DNA of 22,537 nt from Candidatus Yonathbacteria bacterium (GTDB taxonomy: Bacteria; Patescibacteriota; Minisyncoccia; Phycocordibacterales; UBA1550), in assembly GCA_003489395.1 (NCBI GenBank), contig DNMN01000028.1:1-22537 (forward strand), written 5' to 3'. The translations under genes were made by a program, and so were the position numbers. Numbering within the stretch: position 1 is the stretch's first letter; every line of letters begins with the position of its first letter. Positions 1 to 7,776 of the stretch are shown here, piece after piece. The notes beneath the pieces are model-generated. The model made no database searches and had not been told where the DNA came from. It saw only the letters and a program-made list of their open reading frames with translations.

Positions 1-645
1 ATTACTCTCGCTCATCGCGGTGTGCTTTTTTTAGATGAATTTCCAGAGTTTGATAGGCGTGTCATTGAGTCACTTCGTGAACCGCTAGAGGAGGGGCACA
101 TTCGCATCACGCGAGCAAAAGGGCACGACACTTTTCCCGCGCGATTTATTTTACTCGCCGCAATGAATCCGTGTCCGTGCGGAAAATATGGAAGCGAGGA
201 AAGGTGCACCTGTATGCCTGGCACACTCGCTTCATACACGCGAAAAGTTTCCGGCCCGATTATGGACCGCATTGAACTTTGGGTAAAGGTTTCACATATG
301 AGTCACGACAAACTTTCTTCTGCAAGCACTGGTGAATCAACAAGCGATGTGCGTGAACGCATCGCAAAAGCGCGCGCTTTGCAGGATGCGCGTTTCACAA
401 ACCATGCAAGGAAGATTACGACGAACAGCGAAATGCGCGCTGATGATATTGAAACTTTTATTAAACTAACGCCAAAACTTCGCGCGCTTTTCAACGCGTC
501 TGCTGAAAGATTGAAACTTTCACCACGCGCTCACCACAAAACAATCAAAGTCGCGCGCACCATTGCGGACTTGGACAACTCAAGCGATATAGAAGAGCGT
601 CATATTCTAGAGGCACTCGCGTACAGGCCGACGGAGTTGCGTTAA
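1..645 (+). CDS. comM: ComM/YifB-type Mg-chelatase-like AAA+ ATPase, C-terminal part
   Basis: The gene enters from the left edge already in frame, with codons from base 1 reading ITLAHRGVLFLDEFPEF. Only the 3' 214 codons are present. The Walker B region (VLFLDEFPEF) is followed by the REPLEEG segment, the MNPCPCG segment with its Cys cluster (CPCGKYGSEERCTC), and a DRIELWVKV segment. The C-terminal Mg-chelatase-like helical domain, ending near residues 150-205 of the visible part, contains the typical LSPRAHHKTIKVARTIADL region. ComM is known as a hexameric helicase that promotes branch migration during integration of transforming DNA, so it hints at natural competence. The Walker A motif and N-terminal Lon-like domain would lie upstream of the window. 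The family call is secure. The role in this organism is inferred. Confidence 0.93.
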   Translation: MTLAHRGVLFLDEFPEFDRRVIESLREPLEEGHIRITRAKGHDTFPARFILLAAMNPCPCGKYGSEERCTCMPGTLASYTRKVSGPIMDRIELWVKVSHMSHDKLSSASTGESTSDVRERIAKARALQDARFTNHARKITTNSEMRADDIETFIKLTPKLRALFNASAERLKLSPRAHHKTIKVARTIADLDNSSDIEERHILEALAYRPTELR

Positions 646-671
646 TATTTGAAATGCGATTAAATTAATAT

Positions 672-878
672 ATGGAACAATTTTTACTAGAAAACTGGTG
701 GATACTTGTAGTCGTTGCCCTTTGGACTATTCCGTGGAAGGGTTATGCGTTATGGAAGTCCGCTCGCAAGAATAGCGTATGGTGGTTTATTGCATTGCTA
801 CTTATCAACACCTTAGGCATACTTGAAATGATTTATATCTTCTATATAAGCGAAAAAGAAAAGCGCATAGGAGAGTAA
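672..878 (+). CDS. DUF5652-like two-helix membrane protein
   Basis: A 68-aa protein with two hydrophobic helices, about residues 9-27 (WWILVVVALWTIPWKGYAL) and 37-59 (WWFIALLLINTLGILEMIY), and a short charged C-terminus. The W-K-G-x-ALW segment followed by a W-F-x-x-LLxNTLGIxE motif is the pattern of the DUF5652 family, recognised from memory. These small inner-membrane proteins are frequent in Patescibacteria and have no known function. The gene starts 26 bases after the comM stop and may be co-transcribed with it. No Shine-Dalgarno site is visible. A strong hairpin follows 25 bases after the stop. Family call moderately sure, function unknown. Confidence 0.75.
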   Translation: MEQFLLENWWILVVVALWTIPWKGYALWKSARKNSVWWFIALLLINTLGILEMIYIFYISEKEKRIGE

Positions 879-903
879 TTAAATACGACACCAAGTAGTA
901 ACA

Positions 904-938
904 AAATACGGGCGAGGCCTCTGGCCTCGCCCGTATTT
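904..938. terminator. Bidirectional hairpin terminator between convergent genes
   Basis: A perfect 16-bp inverted repeat (904-919 with 923-938) with a 3-base loop (TCT). The GC-rich core is flanked by AAAT/ATTT, so each strand ends the stem in a short T run. It sits between the plus-strand DUF5652-like gene and the minus-strand peptidase, as expected for a shared terminator. Confidence 0.85.
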
Positions 939-976
939 CGTCTCCATTCCAAATTCCCCATTCTCCATTCTTCCCC

Positions 977-2134
977 CTAAAACGGATTCATAGCTCCACG
1001 GACTTCAAAGTGGAGGTGCGCGCCTGTTGATTTGCCAGTGTTTCCAACCTCGCCAATCCACTGACCCTTTTCAACACGTCCGCCTACTGATGTGTATACA
1101 GCATTCAAATGTCCGTACAAAGTTTGTGTGCCGTTTGGATGTTCAATAACAATGTAGTTGCCGTATCCGCCGAAACATGTGCGACCGCAGGAGCCAGCTT
1201 TGAACCTGCTTACAATAACCGTACCTTCAGCCGCCGCATACACTGGCGCGCCTGTTGGAGCTCCGTAGTCCACGCCATTGTACCCGTGAGTGCCCTGTGT
1301 CTTGTGACCGGTTGGCACTGGGTGCGCATAGTATCCAACGTATGATGGATACGAGGCAATAGTGCGAGAACGAGATGTAGTCGTAACGCCCGTAGGTGTT
1401 AGAACCTCCTTGCCATTTGGAATGATGACAATATCACCAATGCTTAGCTTTTGATCGGCTGTCATGTCGTTAAACTCAAGGATTTCCTCAAGGTCTCCCT
1501 TGTACTTATTTGAAATACCGCGAAGCGTATCGCCTCTTTGAACAGTATGCTGAACACCGTCAATAGGAAGAATAACGAGATGCTGTCCTTCACGAAGGCT
1601 TGCCCCGCGCGTAAGGTCGTTTGCCCACAAAATGGTTTCCACCGTAACGCCAAACATCTTTGCAACTTGTGAAATAGTGTCTCCAGAACGAACAACGTAA
1701 AGGCTAACTTTGCCCTGGTGGTCGCTTGATTCAATGTCGGCTATTGTGCCAGAGGGGCCAGCGTCTGAAATAAACGCGCTGTCGCCTACAATTGTAATGT
1801 CTCCACCTCCCATCGCTTTCTTTGGATCAACGTTGGTTGCCGCCTCTAAAAATGAAATTGTCTGAGAATTTTGAGCCTCCGAACGGACGGCAAGAACAAC
1901 AGATTTATCTGTTTTATTGCTTAAATAGGAAAAAGCCCTAGCGTGTACTGAGGCAAAAGGGGTTCCTAGACCAAAGCCAACGACAGCAAAAAGGAGCCCG
2001 GAGCTAGCGAACCTTGAAAAATATGCATATTTCGCCCAGCCTGCTTTCTTTTGCCCTCGGCTGAGGTCCTTTAATTTTGTAGAAATAGGTCTATATAATA
2101 GGTATCTTTCTGTCGTGCGGTCGTGAAGGGAAAT
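977..2134 (-). CDS. Membrane-anchored LysM-LysM-M23 cell-wall peptidase, start uncertain
   Basis: Counting from the ATT at 2134-2132 (385 aa), the order is a basic cytoplasmic stretch (1-41), one transmembrane anchor (about 42-63, with SGLLFAVVGFGLG), a linker, LysM 1 (about 146-190, VVRSGDTISQVAKMFGV), LysM 2 (about 196-239, VQRGDTLRGISNKY) and an M23 domain (about 275-385). The zinc-ligand candidates are H283 and D289 in HGYNGVDYG, H342 in LYGHL, and the HLH pair 373/375 in GAHLHFE. M23 enzymes cut peptidoglycan peptides, and LysM binds glycan. The first ATG in frame is at 1813, after the membrane anchor, so a start there would give a 278-aa protein with no export signal. The frame stays open upstream to a stop at 2198-2200 without ATG, GTG, TTG or CTG. 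ATT at 2134, preceded by a purine-rich AAGAGAG, is my best guess. A weak minus-strand promoter (TTGGAC at 2187-2182, 17 bases, GATAAG at 2164-2159) would suit it. Domain call sure, start not. Confidence 0.85.
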   Translation of the reverse strand: MSLHDRTTERYLLYRPISTKLKDLSRGQKKAGWAKYAYFSRFASSGLLFAVVGFGLGTPFASVHARAFSYLSNKTDKSVVLAVRSEAQNSQTISFLEAATNVDPKKAMGGGDITIVGDSAFISDAGPSGTIADIESSDHQGKVSLYVVRSGDTISQVAKMFGVTVETILWANDLTRGASLREGQHLVILPIDGVQHTVQRGDTLRGISNKYKGDLEEILEFNDMTADQKLSIGDIVIIPNGKEVLTPTGVTTTSRSRTIASYPSYVGYYAHPVPTGHKTQGTHGYNGVDYGAPTGAPVYAAAEGTVIVSRFKAGSCGRTCFGGYGNYIVIEHPNGTQTLYGHLNAVYTSVGGRVEKGQWIGEVGNTGKSTGAHLHFEVRGAMNPF

Positions 2135-2172
2135 GCTCTCTTTTCTGTAAACCTGGGGCTTATCCCCGAGGT

Positions 2173-2364
2173 TCGGAGTTGGTCCAAGATTTAATGTCTA
2201 GCAAAAACTTTAAAATTTACTGCGAAAATCATAAATACCGAGGAGGCGTATATCATACGCCGACAAGGTATTTGTGATTTACAGCGGAAATTTTAAGGTT
2301 TTGGCAGACAAACGAGCGCAAGCTCTATAATCTGCCTTGTGTTTAAATCTTGGACCGGCTCTGA
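2173..2364 (+). ncRNA. Candidate structured RNA: 192-nt imperfect hairpin
   Basis: The two ends pair as a basal stem of about 22 bp (2173-2194 with 2343-2364). An upper stem of about 40 positions pairs 2195-2238 with 2266-2310, with small internal loops. The apex carries a perfect 7-bp hairpin (2245-2251 with 2255-2261). The 3' side has a bulged region of about 32 nt that includes a GAGC-GCAA-GCTC hairpin (2314-2325, GNRA-type loop). Three basal pairs and one upper pair are G-U when read as plus-strand RNA. In minus-strand RNA they would be A-C mismatches, which favours a plus-strand transcript. A TATAAT at 2094-2099 could be its -10 box, though the -35 is poor. No U-rich terminator follows. 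Length and rod shape recall 6S RNA, but I cannot place it in a known family. A MITE-like DNA element is the main alternative. Confidence 0.4.
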
Positions 2365-2433
2365 CTAAAGCCTAGCACAAAAGAAGGCCGTTGAGGAGGG
2401 TGCTGGGGATATGCTGTGGACAACTGAAAACCA

Positions 2434-2462
2434 TTGACTTTTTGGTTAAAATTTGGTATAAT
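2434..2462 (+). promoter_or_regulatory. Consensus sigma-70 promoter for the gene at 2528
   Basis: TTGACT (2434-2439), a 17-base spacer and a perfect TATAAT (2457-2462). Transcription would start near 2469, leaving a leader of about 60 bases before the ATG at 2528. This is the best -35/-10 pair in the window. Confidence 0.85.
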
Positions 2463-2527
2463 ACAAATCTAAACAAGCATCTAAATTGTACGCTCCCACA
2501 AAAGTGTGCGATAATTCAATGTAACAA

Positions 2528-5260
2528 ATGTCTAACCTAGAAAAACAACTCCTAAATTTCGCACAGGAAGGCGCCGAAGGGTCAAGCTCGTCAGTTGGGG
2601 CTCATCTATTGTCAAAATTAACGAGCGGAAATGCTGACCCAAAAATTGTAACTGAAGAAATACGCCAGAGAAACATGAGGGGTGGCAGGGGGAGCAAAGG
2701 CGATCCATCTGAAATTGATGAGTCAATTAAAAAAGCGCAGAAGGAGGCTGTTGTTATAGACGAGACACTATCAAAATTAAAAAACGAGAAAGACGGACTT
2801 TTACTCACAATTGCGGATTTTCGTGTTAAAGAAAGAATGCTAGTAGAGTCTGGCAGAACAGAAGAAGTAAGCGCTATCAGGAAAGCCATTACTAATGCTC
2901 AAAATGAAGTGGACAAGATAAATGGCATTGTTCCAGAATCGGTAGCCCATGAAGACCATAAGAAAATTCAATCCATTGTTAGCGACTGGTATGCCGAGAG
3001 GCAAAAAGCAAAGGAAGCTGGTGAGAAAATTAGGCACGCGGAAAGTAAGCTTGAAACAACGCCGGATGACGGCAGGGCTCTTGGTGACGCAATTCGTGGT
3101 CAAAATGAAAAAGCAGAGGCAGAAAATCGGCTTGCTATAGCCGAACGCGAGGCTGAACTTATTTTAAATAACAAAACACCAAATCCTGTTCGGGACGAGG
3201 GTGTTCATCATACAGACAAGGAGACCATTGAAGAAAAAAATTTCCTCAATCGCCGTCGCTCAGAAAGAGTGGCTCCAGGAATTTTTGGTCTTAATAACGA
3301 AAACGAAGAAATGCAAAATGAAATGGATGTACTTGCTACTGGTGCCAGTGAGGCGCCTGTGCAACAGACGTCGGAACCTGCTACAATAAACGAAACAAGT
3401 GTTGAAGAAAAAATTATGAAGCAAGAATTACCACCGCTTGAATTTACTCTTGAGCCTACAGACGACGAGAAGAATCTTTCTCGTGTGGAGGACCGCATAA
3501 AAGAAGTTGCCACGCGACAAGCGGAGCTTGAAGCAGAGCCAAAGGGTCCATTTCAAAAAAGTGAGATTGGAGAAGAGATTGCGGAGCTCGCAAAAGAGAT
3601 GTCTTCGCTTGAACAAAGACGAAGTAAGATTGAATCAAAAAAGCCTCTTCAGTCTGCATATGATGTGGCGATGGACCGCCTTTGGAAAGAAAACGAGGCG
3701 AAAAGAAACGCAACTCTTGAAAATACAAATGAAGAAACTGTTGTCAGCGCTGGATCTGCGCCTGAACCAGAGGACGATTCACTTCTTCCGATAACAACTG
3801 TAGAAAATGAGGAAGTTGTCGGCACTCCAAAAGAGGGGCAAGAAGCTGCGTTTGAGAAATTTGAATCGCTTGTGGAAAATAAAGTTACAAGAGAGCAAGT
3901 GCTTGCAAACATCGCAAAACTCGGAGAGATGGCCGAAGCAAGAGCTGAAGAAAAAAAAGTTCCAGAGGGATGGCTCCGCCGTGTGGGAGATACATGGAAC
4001 AAAATCCCAACTCGCTACAAAGTGATGATTTCAGCAGGAATGATTGTTTCTGGTCTTGCTGTTGAAACTGCGGCAGCCACGGCAGCTGTTGCCTCAATCG
4101 GAGCTGGTTTGCGTTTCATTGGTGGAACAGGCTTATTTGCTACGTTCGATAAGATGCTTGAAAAGCGCGCTGGAAAGAAAGGTGTTGAGCGCTCTAGCCT
4201 TACGAAAGGACGCGACAAATTAGTAGCTGCCACATTTGCAATTGTAATAGCAGGAGTATTGCCAAGCATGGCCCGCGACTATGCTGTTGAACACGGACTG
4301 TTACAAAAAATATCCGACTTTTTTGGATTTGGAGGAGCGCACGTGGAAGCTCCTGTTGAGAGCGGTGAATATATTCAAATCGCAAAAAACGGTGATTCAG
4401 TTTGGAAAATGGCAGGAAGTATTGTTGCGGAAAAATTTCCTGATCTTTCTCCGGAACAAAAAACTTATGTTATTGACGCTATCAAAGATAGGATTGAAAA
4501 AGACCCTGGTTCATACGGCTTAGCCGATATAAACAAAATTACTGTTGGAAAGGGTGTGGATTTTGGCGGAATTTTTGGAGACAAGGAGTTCATGGACAAT
4601 GCTTTGTCCTCTGCAAAAAATCTCACTCCTGAGCATATTGCTAACATTCAAAATTATGGAAATGAAACACCCGCAAGAACAATGAGTAATGAAGAGTTTC
4701 TAAATGAACCTCTTCATACAACATTTGCTCCGGAGGAAGTTAGCGCCCATATGCCTCAACAGGTAATACCAACGCCTGAGCAGGCTGTTGCAACTCCAGA
4801 AGTCCCACCAAAAGATGTTTTGATGGAAGGTGTTATTCATGAAGCGTCTGAGCAAAATATTCCAACATCATTCATTAAATCAGAAATTCTTCCTGGAGAT
4901 ATTGGAGAGCTCGCTCACATAGAGACAAGCGCTGATGCAATTCTTTTCACTGACATGGATATCCTTTTTGGAGAGTCAAAATTCCTCGGATTTGGACACA
5001 CGGACGGAATTAATTCTATAAACTGGAAAGACCCTCAGGTTGGGTTTGGTGGGAAAACAGTTGTGGAAATTTTGAATGCAAATCCAAGCACAATCCCAAG
5101 CGAAGGCGGTAGAACGTTTGGAATTGAAAACTCTGAAGCTACGAGTAAAATGAAATCCTATCTGTTAAATGTAACGAGCATGACGGGTGTTAACCCAAAT
5201 TCAAATGAGAAGGTTGTGGATTTCATTCGCAGAGCATCGGTCGCAAAACTATCAAAATAA
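2528..5260 (+). CDS. Large coiled-coil membrane protein with LysM-like segment, function unknown
   Basis: A 910-aa protein I cannot assign to a characterised family. Residues 1-490 are mainly charged, Glu/Lys-rich helix with coiled-coil character (about 60-220 and 305-400) separated by acidic, low-complexity linkers. Two hydrophobic segments follow, about 497-540 (Ala/Gly-rich) and 563-586 (LVAATFAIVIAGVLPSMA), with a basic loop between them (KRAGKKGVERSSLTKGRDK). Residues about 615-680 look LysM-like, with NGDSVWKMAG at the start and INKITVGKGVDF at the end, but with a longer middle than a normal LysM. The last 200 residues are soluble and unrecognised. Two membrane passes would place both ends on the same side. 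There is no signal peptide and no Shine-Dalgarno site, but a strong promoter lies upstream. Similar proteins seem common in Parcubacteria (from memory). A role in the envelope is inferred. Confidence 0.85.
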   Translation: MSNLEKQLLNFAQEGAEGSSSSVGAHLLSKLTSGNADPKIVTEEIRQRNMRGGRGSKGDPSEIDESIKKAQKEAVVIDETLSKLKNEKDGLLLTIADFRVKERMLVESGRTEEVSAIRKAITNAQNEVDKINGIVPESVAHEDHKKIQSIVSDWYAERQKAKEAGEKIRHAESKLETTPDDGRALGDAIRGQNEKAEAENRLAIAEREAELILNNKTPNPVRDEGVHHTDKETIEEKNFLNRRRSERVAPGIFGLNNENEEMQNEMDVLATGASEAPVQQTSEPATINETSVEEKIMKQELPPLEFTLEPTDDEKNLSRVEDRIKEVATRQAELEAEPKGPFQKSEIGEEIAELAKEMSSLEQRRSKIESKKPLQSAYDVAMDRLWKENEAKRNATLENTNEETVVSAGSAPEPEDDSLLPITTVENEEVVGTPKEGQEAAFEKFESLVENKVTREQVLANIAKLGEMAEARAEEKKVPEGWLRRVGDTWNKIPTRYKVMISAGMIVSGLAVETAAATAAVASIGAGLRFIGGTGLFATFDKMLEKRAGKKGVERSSLTKGRDKLVAATFAIVIAGVLPSMARDYAVEHGLLQKISDFFGFGGAHVEAPVESGEYIQIAKNGDSVWKMAGSIVAEKFPDLSPEQKTYVIDAIKDRIEKDPGSYGLADINKITVGKGVDFGGIFGDKEFMDNALSSAKNLTPEHIANIQNYGNETPARTMSNEEFLNEPLHTTFAPEEVSAHMPQQVIPTPEQAVATPEVPPKDVLMEGVIHEASEQNIPTSFIKSEILPGDIGELAHIETSADAILFTDMDILFGESKFLGFGHTDGINSINWKDPQVGFGGKTVVEILNANPSTIPSEGGRTFGIENSEATSKMKSYLLNVTSMTGVNPNSNEKVVDFIRRASVAKLSK

Positions 5261-5287
5261 TCAATAATAAGATAATATATTTTTACT

Positions 5288-5617
5288 ATGAAGAATCAGG
5301 AACTTCGCGACATACTAATAAAAGAGCTCGGCATCGGCGAATTGCCAGAGGAAGCGCAAGATGAAATTGTCGTCAAACTTGGCGAGGTTATTTTGAAATC
5401 GCTGACAATTGCTATTTTTGACAAACTTTCCGCTGAAGCGCGAGTAGAATTTGAAAAAATCGGCTCAAAGGGCGACCCTGCGTTGATTCAGGAATTTCTT
5501 GAGGACAATATTCCAGATATGCACACGCTAATGGAAGAAGAGGTGAGGAGAACTTTGCAAAACTATGCAGAACTGGAGGCTGGTGGAGGGAAGCCGAAAG
5601 CGAGGGGGGAGGAATAA
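5288..5617 (+). CDS. DUF5663-like small cytoplasmic protein
   Basis: A 109-aa acidic, helical protein without membrane segments. It has the features I associate with DUF5663: an N-terminal ELGIGELPEEAQDEI segment, a central helix VKLGEVILKSLTIAIFDKL, then EFEKIGSKGDPALIQEFLED, and a C-terminal acidic helix. The tail (AGGGKPKARGEE) looks disordered. Function is unknown. The family is mostly seen in Patescibacteria. The gene starts 27 bases after the 910-aa protein and is probably co-transcribed with it. A structured intergenic element and a terminator follow. Confidence 0.8.
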   Translation: MKNQELRDILIKELGIGELPEEAQDEIVVKLGEVILKSLTIAIFDKLSAEARVEFEKIGSKGDPALIQEFLEDNIPDMHTLMEEEVRRTLQNYAELEAGGGKPKARGEE

Positions 5618-5626
5618 ATACCGCTC

Positions 5627-5747
5627 GGGAGCCGTCTTGTGCGGGGTGCGGATATTTTTCTGCTGAAAAAGCTCCAAGAGCGAATCAGCTGATTCGTCCT
5701 CGTGCTCGCGTCGTCACGTTCGCAAGTCCCCACACAAGAGGCATCCC
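5627..5747. ncRNA. Candidate structured RNA or intergenic repeat element
   Basis: The ends pair over about 18 bp with one mismatch and single-base bulges: 5627-5630 with 5744-5747, 5631-5633 with 5740-5742, 5635-5641 with 5733-5739, and 5643-5646 with 5728-5731. Inside are a 6-bp hairpin (5655-5660 with 5665-5670, loop TGCT) and a perfect 16-base palindrome (5681-5696). The element lies directly before a terminator hairpin, so a short transcript ending at about 5795 is possible. The strand is undecided: the single mismatch becomes a G-U pair on the minus strand. It could also be a repeated intergenic element of the chromosome. No protein function is likely here. Confidence 0.4.
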
Positions 5748-5758
5748 TCGCTCTGAGT

Positions 5759-5793
5759 AAAGGGACGCGCAGGAGGTGCCTGCGCGTCCCTTT
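5759..5793 (+). terminator. Hairpin terminator before the helicase gene
   Basis: A 15-bp perfect stem (5759-5773 with 5779-5793), a 5-base loop, and a TTTT run at 5791-5794. It would end transcripts coming from 5288-5617 or from the structured element, and it separates them from the helicase gene at 5814. Confidence 0.8.
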
Positions 5794-5813
5794 TATGATA
5801 GAGTAACGAAGTA

Positions 5814-7757
5814 ATGCCTCATCTCGCACATCTAAATGCTAAACAAAAAGAGGCGGCGATGCACAAAACTGGGCCAATTTTAATAATCGCTGGCGCAGGC
5901 ACTGGAAAAACAAGCACACTCACACATCGCATTTTAAATCTTGTAAAAGAAGGAGTGCCACCGAGCGAAATCCTCGCAATCACTTTCACAAACAAAGCCG
6001 CGAAGGAGATGCAGGAACGCGTGAACGAACTCCTCGCAAAGCACGGGTTTGACGCGGGATTGCGCTACGGCGACGCGCGCCCTTTCATTGGCACGTTTCA
6101 CTCGCTCGGCGTGCATATTCTCCGCGCGCACGCGCAAGTATTTGGTCTCAACAAACACTTTACTATTGTAGACAAAAATAGCGCGAGCTCGCTTATAAAG
6201 GAAGCGGTAAAGGAACAAGGAATTGATTCAAAACAATTTTCCCCAGACCGCATTGCGGGAGTTATCTCAAGGCAAAAAGGCGCGCTTGTAACTCTTGCCC
6301 AATATAAAAGTGACGTTGGTAACGCATATTTCCCAATGATTGTTTCTGCTGTATGGGAACGCTATGAAAGACTTCTCGCGCGTGAAAGCGCTCTAGACTT
6401 TGATGATCTCATTTTAAAAACTGTAATTCTTTTGCGTGACCATCCAGAAGTGCGCCGAGAATATCAAAACAGATGGAAGTACATACATATAGATGAGTAT
6501 CAAGACACAAATGCGGTGCAGTATGAAATGGCGCGCTTGCTCGCTGGAGAAACAATGAACATCTGTGCAGTGGGTGACGGAGACCAAAACATTTACAGTT
6601 GGCGTGGAGCAAACCTGCAAAACATTTTAAATTTTGAAAACGATTACAAGGGCGCGCAAACAATTCTCCTTGAAGAAAACTATCGCTCAACACAAACTAT
6701 TCTCGCTGTTGCAAACGACATCATCAAAAAAAATACTGTTCGCAAAGAGAAAAATCTTTTCACAAGGAATATTCTAGGGGACAAAATTTCTCTTATTGAA
6801 AGCTACGACGAGGGCGGAGAAGCGCGCGCCGTTGGAGAAAAAATAAAACACTTGATTGATAGTGGCACCGACCCCGAGGACATTGCGGTGCTTTACCGCG
6901 CAAACTTCCAATCACGCGCTCTTGAGGAGGCATTTCTCACTATGGAGATTCCATACCAAGTGCTTGGTATACGTTTTTTTGAACGCAAAGAAGTAAAGGA
7001 CATTTTGTCTTATATCCGCGCAGGTCTCAACCCAGAAAGTCTATCGGACATTAAGCGTATCATTGACTCTCCTCCACGAGGTATCGGCAAAGCAACTCTA
7101 ATGAAAATGTTTGCAAAGGACGAGGAAAGCTTGCCCCCAGCTGGGAAAAAGCGTGTTGCAGATTTCTGGGCACTCCTTGAATCAATTAGAGAATACGCGC
7201 TTGTGGAAAAAACTTCAAAGCTTATTAAATTTGTTTCTGAAAAATCCGGGCTTGAGTCATCGCTAAAAACAGGGAGCGACGAGGACAATGACCGCCTTGA
7301 AAACATTCACGAGCTCGTAACTCTTGCAACCAAGTACGATATTTTGCCACCAGAAGAAGCGGTGGAGAAACTTTTGGGCGATGCCGCGCTCGCGAGCGAC
7401 CAGGACTCTATGATGAAAAGTTCTCGCGCAGTAAAGCTAATGACTGTGCACGCGTCAAAGGGACTTGAGTTCCCGTACGTTTTTGTCACTGGACTTGAAC
7501 AAGATTTGTTTCCTCACAAAAGAATGGGTGCTGGGCCACAATCAAAAGAAGATAGCGAGGAAGAGCGCCGACTTTTCTACGTGGCTATCACGCGCGCAAA
7601 GAAAAAACTTTATCTCTCGTATGCATCCGTCCGCACTATTTTCGGTCAACGCCAAGTAAACGCGCCATCCGAATTCCTCTCCGACATAGACGACACCTAC
7701 ACCGAACGCGAAGTAGGGGACGAGGGCGGTGAACCCGTAATAAATATTAGCTGGTAG
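5814..7757 (+). CDS. pcrA: UvrD/PcrA-type superfamily 1 DNA helicase
   Basis: A 647-aa ATP-dependent 3'-5' DNA helicase of the UvrD/Rep/PcrA group, which unwinds DNA in repair and replication restart. All SF1A motifs are visible: Q motif (LNAKQKEAA, about 7-15), Walker A (AGAGTGKT, 26-33), Ia (ITFTNKAAKEM), Walker B (DEYQDT, about 227-232), III (GDGDQNIYSWRGA), IV (ENYRSTQTI), V (MTVHASKGLEFPYVF) and VI (RRLFYVAITRAKKKL, about 585-600). The length is slightly below the usual 650-730 and the C-terminus is short. The ATG at 5814 lies 20 bases after the terminator stem with no Shine-Dalgarno site, and the Q motif starts at once, so no other start fits. PcrA versus UvrD cannot be decided from the sequence. 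The family call is certain. Confidence 0.96.
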   Translation: MPHLAHLNAKQKEAAMHKTGPILIIAGAGTGKTSTLTHRILNLVKEGVPPSEILAITFTNKAAKEMQERVNELLAKHGFDAGLRYGDARPFIGTFHSLGVHILRAHAQVFGLNKHFTIVDKNSASSLIKEAVKEQGIDSKQFSPDRIAGVISRQKGALVTLAQYKSDVGNAYFPMIVSAVWERYERLLARESALDFDDLILKTVILLRDHPEVRREYQNRWKYIHIDEYQDTNAVQYEMARLLAGETMNICAVGDGDQNIYSWRGANLQNILNFENDYKGAQTILLEENYRSTQTILAVANDIIKKNTVRKEKNLFTRNILGDKISLIESYDEGGEARAVGEKIKHLIDSGTDPEDIAVLYRANFQSRALEEAFLTMEIPYQVLGIRFFERKEVKDILSYIRAGLNPESLSDIKRIIDSPPRGIGKATLMKMFAKDEESLPPAGKKRVADFWALLESIREYALVEKTSKLIKFVSEKSGLESSLKTGSDEDNDRLENIHELVTLATKYDILPPEEAVEKLLGDAALASDQDSMMKSSRAVKLMTVHASKGLEFPYVFVTGLEQDLFPHKRMGAGPQSKEDSEEERRLFYVAITRAKKKLYLSYASVRTIFGQRQVNAPSEFLSDIDDTYTEREVGDEGGEPVINISW

Positions 7758-7761
7758 CATT

Positions 7762-7770
7762 TGGTATACT
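7762..7770 (+). promoter_or_regulatory. Extended -10 promoter giving a leaderless rsmA mRNA
   Basis: TGGTATACT matches the extended -10 pattern TGnTATAAT. The -10 hexamer ends at 7770 and the rsmA ATG begins at 7777, which is where transcription would start. No -35 is seen. Confidence 0.65.
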
Positions 7771-7776
7771 GTAAAA

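Larger units (their letters stand above)
2135..2527. other. Divergent intergenic region between peptidase and coiled-coil protein
   Basis: This 393-base stretch has no convincing protein gene. From left to right it holds a short hairpin (about 2151-2171, GGGG pairing with CCCC), the 192-nt inverted-repeat element (2173-2364), about 70 bases with no recognised signal apart from a single DnaA-box-like TGTGGACAA (near 2415), and the promoter at 2434-2462. The last part is a leader of about 60 bases for the gene at 2528, containing a weak hairpin and no Shine-Dalgarno site. The 3' end of the open frame of the minus-strand peptidase (to 2197) overlaps its left side. Confidence 0.6.

Noticed and set aside
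2301..2331. TTGGCA and TATAAT as a plus-strand promoter inside the hairpin element
   Set aside because: The spacer is 19 bases and both boxes are part of paired or looped segments of the element; it may be chance.
2412..2424. DnaA-box-like TGTGGACAA suggesting a replication origin
   Set aside because: Only one imperfect box, no cluster, no AT-rich unwinding region and no dnaA or dnaN nearby.
5563..5829. 88-codon minus-strand frame across the intergenic element
   Set aside because: It runs through the terminator and structured repeats and has no protein-like composition.
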